From Bradyrhizobium cajani (GTDB lineage: Bacteria > Pseudomonadota > Alphaproteobacteria > Rhizobiales > Xanthobacteraceae): a DNA stretch of 64,000 nucleotides. Shown here piece after piece: positions 44,801-52,388 of this stretch. Made by a program: the position numbers and the translations under genes. The notes under the pieces are model-generated. The model saw nothing but the letters and a program-made list of their open reading frames with translations, was not told the origin of the DNA and did not search any database. Within the stretch, counting starts at the first letter, position 1. Every line of letters starts with the position of its first letter. The DNA lies in the NCBI RefSeq assembly GCF_009759665.1, contig NZ_WQNE01000033.1, positions 1-64,000 of the forward strand. Direction: 5' to 3'.

Positions 44801-45523
44801 CTACGCCACGCTCTCCAGGAATGCCTCTTCCGCCGCGTGCACGGCGTCGGGGGTGCCGACATGCATCCAGACACCATCGAGGCGCAGGCCGAACAGGCGC
44901 TCCTGCTCGTTGGCGCGGTCGAACATCCTGGTCAGCGAGAACTCGCCCTTCGGTGCGTCCGCAAAGATCGACGGCGACATGATCGCCGCACCCGCATAGA
45001 CGAACGGAACGACCTCCTTCTCCTTGCGCTTGCGCAAGGCGCCGTCGGGCGTCATGCCGTAATCGCCGCGGCCGCCATAGCCGATGCTGGTCGCGGTCGG
45101 CGCCATCAGGAGCAGGATGTCCATCCGCGCGGGATCGAAGTTCTCGGCAAGCCGCGCCAGGTTCGAACGCACGCCGTCGATCCACAGCGTGTCGGAATTG
45201 ACGTGGAAGAACGGCGCGTTGCCGAGCAGCGGCAGTGCCTTGACCACGCCGCCGCCGGTGCCGAGCACCTGGTCGCGCTCGTCCGAGATGGTCACGTGCG
45301 GCCGCTGACGATTGGCGACGTGATCGATGATCTGGTCCGGCAGATAATGCACGTTGACCACCGCCTCGGCCACGCCGGCTTCGCCGAGCTTGTCGAGCAC
45401 ATGGTCGAGCAGCGGCTGACCGGCCACCGGCACCAGGGGCTTCGGCATCTTGTCCGTCAACGGACGCATGCGCAGGCCGAATCCTGCGGCGAGCACCATG
45501 GCTTTGGTCGGCTTGACGGACAT
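44801..45523 (-). CDS. murU: N-acetylmuramate-1-phosphate uridylyltransferase-like (MurU)
   Basis: Sugar-nucleotidyltransferase, 240 aa, predicted to form UDP-MurNAc from MurNAc-1-phosphate in peptidoglycan recycling. N-terminal signature KAMVLAAGFGLRMRPLTDKM with the conserved GxGxRxxPxT.xxPKP (PKPLVPVAGQPLLDHVLDKL). DQVLGTGGGVVKALPLLG and FHVNSDTLW carry the metal/nucleotide residues. The adjacent AmgK-type kinase makes this assignment much stronger than a mannose-1-phosphate guanylyltransferase call. Confidence 0.85.
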   Translation of the reverse strand: MSVKPTKAMVLAAGFGLRMRPLTDKMPKPLVPVAGQPLLDHVLDKLGEAGVAEAVVNVHYLPDQIIDHVANRQRPHVTISDERDQVLGTGGGVVKALPLLGNAPFFHVNSDTLWIDGVRSNLARLAENFDPARMDILLLMAPTATSIGYGGRGDYGMTPDGALRKRKEKEVVPFVYAGAAIMSPSIFADAPKGEFSLTRMFDRANEQERLFGLRLDGVWMHVGTPDAVHAAEEAFLESVA

Positions 45524-45646
45524 CCTTGCCTTCTCGGACCTATTGATTTCGTGTTTGCAGCAATCCTAGCACGGGAGCTGGCCACCCGCACTGCATCTTA
45601 ACCGCCTTAACCACCCGCCGTGACGTTTGTGCGACGGGTGTTGCCG

Positions 45647-45961
45647 TCATGCTCCGACAGGTGTGGAACGCGCCTTTTTCTTGTCGCCGGGCTTGAGGAA
45701 ATTGACGCCGATCTGATCGCCATTGACCCAGGCCAGCTCGCAGCGTCGGTACGCCAAACCGGTGGACGACAGCAGGAGAAAAAATTCCTTCAGATGGAGA
45801 CCCTCGACCGAGCCGTCGATGGTCAGCTTGGCGCCGCTCTCAGAGACGTCCTCCATGGTGCAGTCGCGCCGCCAGGTACCGTCGATCCCCATCATCTGGG
45901 CCGGAATCCCGCGTTCGAAAACCACCCGGCTGTTGCCGCGCTGGTCCGTCTTCACCGCCAT
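45647..45961 (-). CDS. PilZ-domain protein
   Basis: Single-domain PilZ protein, likely a cyclic-di-GMP receptor or adaptor. Start taken at the ATG 45961 (MAVKTDQRGNSRVVFERGIP), with GGAG/AAGGG upstream, giving 104 aa; an ATG at 46018 would give 123 aa. The RxxxR motif may be RGNSR (residues 8-12). The second motif D/NxSxxG is DVSESGAKL, fully conserved. It lies between the tsaE-amgK fusion and murU in the same direction, an unusual insertion. Confidence 0.82.
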   Translation of the reverse strand: MAVKTDQRGNSRVVFERGIPAQMMGIDGTWRRDCTMEDVSESGAKLTIDGSVEGLHLKEFFLLLSSTGLAYRRCELAWVNGDQIGVNFLKPGDKKKARSTPVGA

Positions 45962-46042
45962 CTGCCCTTGCTCCAGCACCGTGATCATCCGGCTGCCTTG
46001 CCGCCAGAATACCGACATCTTGGCTAACAGCCGGTAAATCGG

Positions 46043-47563
46043 TCAGCCTTGAGGGGGTGGGACGTTGGCGAGATACCACTCGCGCAGAGAGCCAAGCGCG
46101 GGATGCGCCAGCGAGCGCTGGAGATAGGTCCAGATCCGCGGCTGGTGGCGAAGGTAGTGCGGCTTGCCATCGCGGCGGTTGAGCCGCGCGAAGGTGCCGA
46201 GCAGGCGCGTGTTGCGCTGCGCCGACATGATGGCATAGAGCTCGGCGAAGCCGGCCGGATCGAAGCTGGCATCGCTGGCCCGGCGCGCCTTGATGTAGCG
46301 CGACAGCAGGGTCAGCTCGAGACTTTCGGGCACGTCGATGCGGGCGTCCTGGAGCAGCGACACGACGTCGTAGGATTGCGGTCCGAGCACGGTGTCCTGG
46401 AAATCGATCACGCCGATGCGCGCGGTGCCGGTGCGATCCCCGAGCCAGATCAGGTTGGGCGAGTGATAGTCGCGGATGATCCACGTCCGCGGCGACGCCA
46501 GCGGCTTCTTGAGTAGCTCGCGCCACATCGCGAAGAATTCCGCGCGCGTCGCCTCGCTCAGCGGCGCGTTGCGGTCGGGCAGATACCATTCCGGCATCAA
46601 TCCGATCTCGATCAGGAGCGCGTCGCTATCGAAGACCGGAATGTCGTAGGTCTGCCCGTCCAGCGGCAGCGTCTCCGGCAGGGTCTTGCCGTGCAGCGCG
46701 GCCAGCACATCGGTCGCGGTCTCGTAGCGCTCTGCGATCGGGCGCGGCGGATCGCCCTCGATCACGCCTTCGCTGCCGAAATCTTCGGTGATCAGGAAAC
46801 CATGGTCGAGATCGGAATGGTGAATCGCGGGCGCGGAGATGCCTTGCGCGCGCAGACCTTCGTCGAGGGCGACGAAGGGTTTGACATTCTCGGCGAGATG
46901 CACCGCTGCGCTGTAGGATTTTCCGTCGTACATCGCGGCGCCGTCGGGCCGCTGCGGAAAGTTCATGAGGATGACGATCTCGTCGTCGCGCATCAGCCGC
47001 GCATAGGAGCGCGTCGAGGCATCGCCCGCCATGCGCCTGCGCGTCGCATCGATATAACCGGCGGCGTCGAGGAATTCGCGCAGTGCCTTCAGCCGTGCGA
47101 CCTGTGCTGCGCCCTTGCCGTAGCCGGTGATGTCGGCGGCGCGCGCATTCGAGCCCAGCGCGGGCCGATGCGTCAGCGCGACGTCGATGCGGTCTTGCGG
47201 CATCGCCGACGGCGCGCGCTCGGGCCATTCGATCAGGACGAGGTTTGCATCGGGGAGCGGCGACAGCCCGATCTCCTCGAGCTCGCTCTCGTCCTCGACG
47301 CGATAGAGATCGGCATGCATGACAGGGAAGGGCGGCAGCTCATAGCCCTGCACCAGCGTGAACGTCGGGCTCGGCACTTCCAGCATCTCGTCGTCGGCGA
47401 GATAACGGATCATGGCGCGGGCGGCCGCGGTCTTGCCGGCGCCGAGATCGCCGGTGAGCGTGATGACGTCGCCGGGGCCGACCAGCAACGCAAGGTCGGC
47501 CATCAGCTGCGCGGTGGCTGTCTCGTTGTGGAGCGCGACGGAGAATGTGATGGGTTCTGTCAT
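46043..47563 (-). CDS. Fused TsaE (tRNA t6A ATPase) and AmgK (MurNAc/GlcNAc kinase)
   Basis: 506-aa two-domain protein. Residues 1-150 are TsaE: Walker A LTGDLGAGKTAAARAMI, VPSPTFTLVQGYE, HADLYRVEDESELEEIGL and VLIEWPERAP, needed for t6A37 tRNA modification. Residues 165-506 are an aminoglycoside-phosphotransferase-fold sugar kinase: RRMAGDASTRSYARL near the start, catalytic IIRDYHSPNLIWLG, metal-binding IGVIDFQDTVLGPQSYD. The C-terminal half matches AmgK, which phosphorylates MurNAc at the anomeric position for MurU, the gene two positions downstream. ATG overlaps the divL stop (ATGA). Confidence 0.9.
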   Translation of the reverse strand: MTEPITFSVALHNETATAQLMADLALLVGPGDVITLTGDLGAGKTAAARAMIRYLADDEMLEVPSPTFTLVQGYELPPFPVMHADLYRVEDESELEEIGLSPLPDANLVLIEWPERAPSAMPQDRIDVALTHRPALGSNARAADITGYGKGAAQVARLKALREFLDAAGYIDATRRRMAGDASTRSYARLMRDDEIVILMNFPQRPDGAAMYDGKSYSAAVHLAENVKPFVALDEGLRAQGISAPAIHHSDLDHGFLITEDFGSEGVIEGDPPRPIAERYETATDVLAALHGKTLPETLPLDGQTYDIPVFDSDALLIEIGLMPEWYLPDRNAPLSEATRAEFFAMWRELLKKPLASPRTWIIRDYHSPNLIWLGDRTGTARIGVIDFQDTVLGPQSYDVVSLLQDARIDVPESLELTLLSRYIKARRASDASFDPAGFAELYAIMSAQRNTRLLGTFARLNRRDGKPHYLRHQPRIWTYLQRSLAHPALGSLREWYLANVPPPQG

Positions 47564-50064
47564 TCGGCGGCGTCGCGATGCGCCGCCTGGTCGGTCGGGA
47601 AGTCGCAGATCACGACCGTGCCCCGGCCGACGATCGAATCCACCCGCACCTTGCCGCCATGCAGCTCGACAAAGGAGCGCACCAGCGACAGGCCGAGCCC
47701 GGCGCCGCGGTGACGCGACCCTTGCGAGCGGCTTTCGAACCAGTTGAACACCTTGTCCTTCATGTCGGCAGGTATTCCAGGTCCCGAATCTGTCACAGTG
47801 AAGACCACGCTGCGTTCGGTGCGTCGCGCGCTGATCCCGACGGTGGAATCCTGTGGAGAAAACCCGACGGCGTTGGCGAGGAGGTTATAAAGCACCTGCA
47901 CCACGCGCTTCTCGTCGCCGATGAAGCTGCCGACGTCGGGCGCGATCTCGACCTTGAGGCGGATCCGGTCGGTCGCCAGCCGGTCCTGGATGCCCTCGGC
48001 GGCGAGCTCGATGGTCTTGCTGACATCGACCGGGCCGAGTTCCAGCTTCATGGCGCCGGCGTCGATGGTGGCGAGATCGAGGATGTTGTTGGTGAGCGCC
48101 AGCAGCGCGTTGGTCGATTTGGTGACGTAATCGAGATATTCGGCCTGTTTCGGCGTCAGCGGCCCGGTCGAGGGATCGCTGAGGAAATGCGCGAAGCCGA
48201 TGATGGTGGTGAGCGGCGAGCGCAGCTCGTAGGAGACGTGGTGGACGAAATCCACCTTCATCTGGTCGGCGGCCTCCAGCGCCTCGTTGCGCTCGCGCAG
48301 CGCACGCTCGACATTCTCGGTGTCGGTGATGTCCTGGAACGTCAGCATGGTCGCGCCGTCATGCAGCGGGCGGATCATGCCGTCGAGCACGCTGCCGTCC
48401 TTGCGTTCCAGCTTCAGCGGAACGTCGGCGCGGTTCTCGATCGAGGTGATGGCCTCGCGGATCTGGCGCCAGACCACGGGGTCGTCGAACAGCTGATGGC
48501 ACCAGCCTTCGACGGTCTGGATATGCGGCTCGTCGCGCATGGCATCACTCGACAGCTTCCACATCCGCACGAAGGCCGGGTTGAACAGCTGCGCCTTGCC
48601 GTTGCTGCCGAACACTGCGACGCCCTCGGCCAGGCTGTCCAGCGTCTCGCGCTGGACGCGGATCATGCCGTCGAAGCGACGGGCGAGCTCGAGGCTCTCG
48701 GTGACGTCGTCGAACAGATAGGTGACGCCGCCTTCCGGGTTCGGCGTGGTGACGACGGAGAGCGCGCGGCCGTCGGGCAGGTACCAGGTGTCCTTGGCGG
48801 TCTCGACCGCGCGGTAGGCCTCGTGCAGCTTGGCCTTCCAGGCGCGGAAGTCCGGCTGCTCCGGCAGCTTGCGTGCGGCGCGGAGCTGGTCGAGCACGCT
48901 GGAATCATCAGGATCGGCGTCGAGGAAGGTGCGGTCGAGGTCCCACAGCCGCCGGTAGGAATCATTGTAGAAGGCGAGGCGGCGGTGGCCGTCGAACACG
49001 GCAACGCCGGAGGAGAGCTGGTCGAGCGTGCGGCGATGCGCCTCGGCCATCCGCACCAGCGCCGAGCTGAGCGCATCCGCTTCGCTCGCATCGATGGCCA
49101 CGCCGACGCTGCCGCTGCCGACATTGACGGCGCGCACGTCGTACATGCGCCGCTCGCCGCCGATCACGATCGGCAGCCGCGAGGTGAAGCCGGCGGCCTC
49201 CTTCAGGCCGCGATCCATCGCGGTGCGGTCGGCGCTGTCGAGCAGCTCCAGCCTGCGCTCCTGCGCGTCAGTGATGCTGGCCGCCTCGGTCGCGCGCACA
49301 TAGGCCGGATTGGCATAGGTCAGCGCACCGTTCTCGCTCTTGGCCCAGATCGGCCAGGGTGCGGCGGCGGCGAAGCCACGCAGCATCTCGGTCTCGTCGG
49401 AGAGCGCCTTGTAGCGCAGATTGGTCTCGGCCAGATCGCGGCGGAGCCCCGAGAGTTCGCGGATCCTGACAATGGCCTGGCCGCCGATGGCGCGGCCGAT
49501 GGCCTCCAGCGTGTGGCCATGCGCGGTGGTCAGCGTGAGCTGGAACCCGTCGCCGCGGTCGCGGAGCGCGTCGACGGCATGATCCATCTGGAGCGCGGGT
49601 TCCGGCGGCAGCCAGGTTCCGAACGCGATCACGCGCTGCGGCGAGGAATCGCGCGGCAGCACCATGGAGATGTCGCCGGAGATCTGTGCGCGATTGTCGC
49701 CGGCCGGCCAGGAGATCAGGATCTGCGGCTCGGCGAACAGCAACGCGCCAAAGCGGTCGGCCTGGAGTTGCAGTTCCCCGATTCGGGCGTGCAGCCGCGC
49801 TTCGTTGTTGGCCGTGCGCACGCGCGTGCGCATCAGCAGGATCGCGGCCACCACGGAAAAGCCGAGCAGGGCCAACGCGGTGGCCAGCACCGCGAGTTCC
49901 TGCCGGTTGAAATCCAGCATGATGGAGAGGGTGTCGACGAGATCGGCGGCCTCAGCCGGCGCAGCCGGCAGCAGCGCCGCGAGAGCGCCGCCCAACAAGC
50001 CGTTGCGCGCCAACGATGTGCACGACAGCAGCGTCCGACGCATCGACACGATCACGCCTGACAT
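47560..50064 (-). CDS. divL: DivL-like PAS-domain histidine (tyrosine) kinase
   Basis: Membrane-bound cell-cycle signalling protein of the CckA-CtrA pathway. 834 aa from the ATG at 50064; an ATG at 50121 is less likely (Arg-rich upstream residues). A signal-like stretch (9-40) and a membrane helix (57-78) precede three or so PAS domains (about 225-340, 345-465, 470-590). The HisKA box reads VSYELRSPLTTI: Tyr612 replaces the phospho-acceptor His of SHELRTPL, the hallmark of Caulobacter DivL. The HATPase domain is intact-looking (LLANAVGFSP, TDSGPGIP, GAGLGLSLV). Linked by overlap to tsaE-amgK. Confidence 0.82.
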   Translation of the reverse strand: MSGVIVSMRRTLLSCTSLARNGLLGGALAALLPAAPAEAADLVDTLSIMLDFNRQELAVLATALALLGFSVVAAILLMRTRVRTANNEARLHARIGELQLQADRFGALLFAEPQILISWPAGDNRAQISGDISMVLPRDSSPQRVIAFGTWLPPEPALQMDHAVDALRDRGDGFQLTLTTAHGHTLEAIGRAIGGQAIVRIRELSGLRRDLAETNLRYKALSDETEMLRGFAAAAPWPIWAKSENGALTYANPAYVRATEAASITDAQERRLELLDSADRTAMDRGLKEAAGFTSRLPIVIGGERRMYDVRAVNVGSGSVGVAIDASEADALSSALVRMAEAHRRTLDQLSSGVAVFDGHRRLAFYNDSYRRLWDLDRTFLDADPDDSSVLDQLRAARKLPEQPDFRAWKAKLHEAYRAVETAKDTWYLPDGRALSVVTTPNPEGGVTYLFDDVTESLELARRFDGMIRVQRETLDSLAEGVAVFGSNGKAQLFNPAFVRMWKLSSDAMRDEPHIQTVEGWCHQLFDDPVVWRQIREAITSIENRADVPLKLERKDGSVLDGMIRPLHDGATMLTFQDITDTENVERALRERNEALEAADQMKVDFVHHVSYELRSPLTTIIGFAHFLSDPSTGPLTPKQAEYLDYVTKSTNALLALTNNILDLATIDAGAMKLELGPVDVSKTIELAAEGIQDRLATDRIRLKVEIAPDVGSFIGDEKRVVQVLYNLLANAVGFSPQDSTVGISARRTERSVVFTVTDSGPGIPADMKDKVFNWFESRSQGSRHRGAGLGLSLVRSFVELHGGKVRVDSIVGRGTVVICDFPTDQAAHRDAAE

Positions 50065-50298
50065 AGTTGCCCCAAGATCGCACGGATTTGCGCGCGGCGA
50101 CCCCCGTCGCGCGCGAATCAAACGACAATACCCTCACCGCGACTCCGCCGGTAAGAGTCCAGATCGTGAACGCAAAGGCGGTCCCACAAAAATGCCGGGC
50201 AGAGAGTTCCACGGCACGTAATTCTTCGGGTGATTCGGCTGAAGTTTTCGTGTGTTAGCGCGCCATGCGCATCGTCTGCCATGATGACGGTGCGCTCG

Positions 50299-50413
50299 CT
50301 CCCCCGCTTGCGGGGGAGGGTTGGGGAGAGGGTGTCTCCGCAATGGGACAATCCCCTAGAGAAAGAACCCTCGCCCGCGCCTTCGGCGCGACCTCTCCCG
50401 CATGCGGGAGAGG
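50299..50413. repeat. About 115-bp palindrome-ended repeat, copy 2
   Basis: Inverted copy of 20050-20167: starts CTCCCCCGCTTGCGGGGGAG and ends CCTCTCCCGCATGCGGGAGA(GG), with GGGACAATCCCC in the middle. It lies between divL and dut in the 370-bp gap, which otherwise shows nothing beyond a possible divL promoter. Confidence 0.75.
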
Positions 50414-50434
50414 TGTACCCAACATTCAGCTCAG

Positions 50435-50893
50435 TCAGCGGCCGGTCGAGCCGAAGCCGCCGGCGCCGCGATCGGTCGCGGACAATGTCACCACGGGAAC
50501 CAGCGCGGCCTGCTCCACGGGCGCGATCACCATCTGCGCGATGCGCTCGCCGCGCTTGATCACGAAGGCGGCTTGGCCGTGATTGATCAGGATCACCTTG
50601 ATCTCGCCGCGGTAATCCGCGTCGATCGTGCCGGGCGAGTTCAGCACGGTGACGCCGTGCTTGGCCGCAAGCCCCGAGCGAGGCCGCACCTGGGCCTCGT
50701 GGCCCGGCGGCAACGCGATCGCAAGACCCGTCGGCACCAGCATATATTGGCCGGGCGCGAGCGTCAGCGGCTCGTCCTCCGGAACCGCAGCCATCAGGTC
50801 GAGACCGGCGGCCTCCGCCGTTTGATAGGCCGGCAGCGGCAGGCCCTCGGCATGGGCAAGGCGTTGCAGTTCGACGGTGACCTTCGTGCTCAA
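50435..50893 (-). CDS. dut: dUTP diphosphatase
   Basis: Hydrolyses dUTP to dUMP, keeping uracil out of DNA. 152 aa homotrimer type with all five motifs: AGLDLMAAV (I), PRSGLAAKHGV (II), GTIDADYRGEIKV (III), RGERIAQMVIAP (IV) and RGAGGFGSTGR (V). TTG start at 50893, overlapping the coaBC stop (TTGA), so it is translationally coupled to coaBC; coaBC-dut is a widely conserved pair. Confidence 0.95.
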   Translation of the reverse strand: MSTKVTVELQRLAHAEGLPLPAYQTAEAAGLDLMAAVPEDEPLTLAPGQYMLVPTGLAIALPPGHEAQVRPRSGLAAKHGVTVLNSPGTIDADYRGEIKVILINHGQAAFVIKRGERIAQMVIAPVEQAALVPVVTLSATDRGAGGFGSTGR

Positions 50894-52329
50894 GATGCCG
50901 GCTCCAGGGGTTTTTCGGTCGCACTTCTTGCGATATGCGCCACCAGCTCGATGGCGACTTGTTCCTTGGTCATCACCGGCCAGGAATCAACCGCGATCTC
51001 ACCGTCCTTGCGGCTGATGAGATGCACGGTGTTGCGGTCGCCGCCCATCACGCCGGTTGCGGGCGAGACGTCGTTGGCGACGATCCAGTCGCAGCCCTTG
51101 CGCGCGAGTTTTGACTTGGCGTTGTCGATGAGGTGCTCGGTCTCGGCGGCGAAGCCGATCACCAGCGGCGGGCGCTTGTCGGTCAGCTTCGAGATCGTGG
51201 CGAGGATGTCGGGGTTTTCCACGAGCTGAAGCGGCGGCATGCCGGCCGAGGTCTTCTTCAGCTTCTGGTCGCCCTCATTGGCGACGCGCCAATCGGCGAC
51301 CGCGGCGGCGAAGATCGCGATATCGGCGGGGAGCGCGGCCTGGACCTGCTCCAGCATCTGCCGCGCCGATTCGACATGCTTCACCGTGACCCCCTGGGGA
51401 TCATCAAGATCGACCGGGCCGCTGACCAGAATCACTTCGGCGCCCGCGGCCTGCGCGGCCGCGGCAATGGCAAAGCCCTGCTTGCCGGAGGAGCGGTTGG
51501 CGATGTAGCGCACCGGATCGATCGGCTCGTGCGTGGGACCCGCGGTGATCAATACGCGCTTGCCGGCGAGCGGGCGCGGCACCGGCGGCCGCAGCAGCCG
51601 CTCGGCGGCGTTGGCGATCTCGATCGCTTCCGACATGCGGCCGATTCCGGCTTCGCCCGCCTCGGCCATCTCGCCGGAGTTCGGCCCGATCAGCGCCACG
51701 CCGTCGCGCTGGAGCTGCGCGAGATTGCGGCGCGTCGCCGCGTTGTTCCACATCAGCGGATTCATCGCCGGCGCCAGCAGCACCTTGCGATTGGTCGCGA
51801 GCAGGATGGCGCTGGCGAGATCGTCGGCATGGCCGTTGGCCATCTTGGCCATGAGGTCGGCGGTCGCAGGCGCCACCACGACCAGGTCGCAGTCGCGCGC
51901 GAGACGAATGTGGCCGGCGTCGAACTCGCTCTGGGGATCGAACAGGTCAGTGTAGACGCGCTCATGCGACAGCGCGCTCACGGCCAGTGGCGTGACGAAC
52001 TGCTGCGCCGCCTTGGTCAGCACGCAGCGGACCTCGACGCGGCGCTCCTTCAGCCTGCGGATCAGATCGAGTGATTTATAGGCCGCGATCCCGCCGCCGA
52101 TGATCAGGGTGACGCTGGCCTCGGGAGGCGCGCCGGTGCGCTGGGGCGTTGGGGCGGTGGATGCCGCAGGCGGCACCGCAAACGGCGTCAGCGGCTCCTC
52201 GCGGCCCTCGATCAGCTCCCGCAGGATGACCCGGACCTCCTCCTCGACCGATCTGCGATTCTTCGCCGACCGCAGTCGCAGATAGGTTTTGACGTTGTCG
52301 TCGAGCTTGCGGATGGTCAGGCTCGCCAT
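50890..52329 (-). CDS. coaBC: RHH-CoaBC: FitA-like DNA-binding domain fused to phosphopantothenoylcysteine synthase/decarboxylase
   Basis: Two steps of coenzyme A synthesis: CTP-dependent joining of cysteine to phosphopantothenate, then decarboxylation. 479 aa from the ATG at 52329 (GGAGGG upstream). Residues 1-42 (MASLTIRKLDDNVKTYLRLR, SAKNRRSVEEEVRVILREL) match FitA/Arc-type ribbon-helix-helix antitoxins, not CoaBC. A Pro/Ala linker (43-70) follows, then CoaC: GGGIAAYKSLDLIRRL, catalytic His140 (DAGHIRLA) and PAMNPLMW (Asn190). CoaB starts near 248: GKRVLITAGPTHEPIDPVRY, IANRSSGKQG, AAVADWR, KLKK. The usual CoaC cysteine loop reads MAEAGEAGIGRM, with no Cys. Possible self-repression through the palindromes upstream. 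Confidence 0.93.
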   Translation of the reverse strand: MASLTIRKLDDNVKTYLRLRSAKNRRSVEEEVRVILRELIEGREEPLTPFAVPPAASTAPTPQRTGAPPEASVTLIIGGGIAAYKSLDLIRRLKERRVEVRCVLTKAAQQFVTPLAVSALSHERVYTDLFDPQSEFDAGHIRLARDCDLVVVAPATADLMAKMANGHADDLASAILLATNRKVLLAPAMNPLMWNNAATRRNLAQLQRDGVALIGPNSGEMAEAGEAGIGRMSEAIEIANAAERLLRPPVPRPLAGKRVLITAGPTHEPIDPVRYIANRSSGKQGFAIAAAAQAAGAEVILVSGPVDLDDPQGVTVKHVESARQMLEQVQAALPADIAIFAAAVADWRVANEGDQKLKKTSAGMPPLQLVENPDILATISKLTDKRPPLVIGFAAETEHLIDNAKSKLARKGCDWIVANDVSPATGVMGGDRNTVHLISRKDGEIAVDSWPVMTKEQVAIELVAHIARSATEKPLEPAS

Positions 52330-52348
52330 GACGCCCTCCAGCACGGAA

Positions 52349-52388
52349 TGATAGCGATGCTATCATCCGCGTGATTGCAGTGCAATCA
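52349..52388. promoter_or_regulatory. Tandem palindromic operators in front of coaBC
   Basis: TGATAGCGATGCTATCA (52349-52365) and TGATTGCAGTGCAATCA (52372-52388) are both 17 bp, begin 23 bp apart and share half-sites TGAT(A/T)GC. The first lies 20 bp before the coaBC start. The second overlaps the ubiB stop codon. The half-site TGATAGCA/TGCTATCA is what I recall for FitA of the FitAB system, the closest family of the CoaBC N-terminal domain. Confidence 0.7.

Noticed and set aside
47578..50061. Very long open frame (about 827 codons) on the plus strand opposite divL
   Set aside because: Antisense shadow of a GC-rich gene: Arg/Ala/His/Gln-rich translation with no domain, while the minus strand has clear PAS, HisKA and HATPase motifs.
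50890..52329. Reading the CoaBC N-terminus as half of a toxin-antitoxin locus
   Set aside because: There is no PIN-domain toxin adjacent, and the RHH segment is continuous with CoaBC without its own stop codon.
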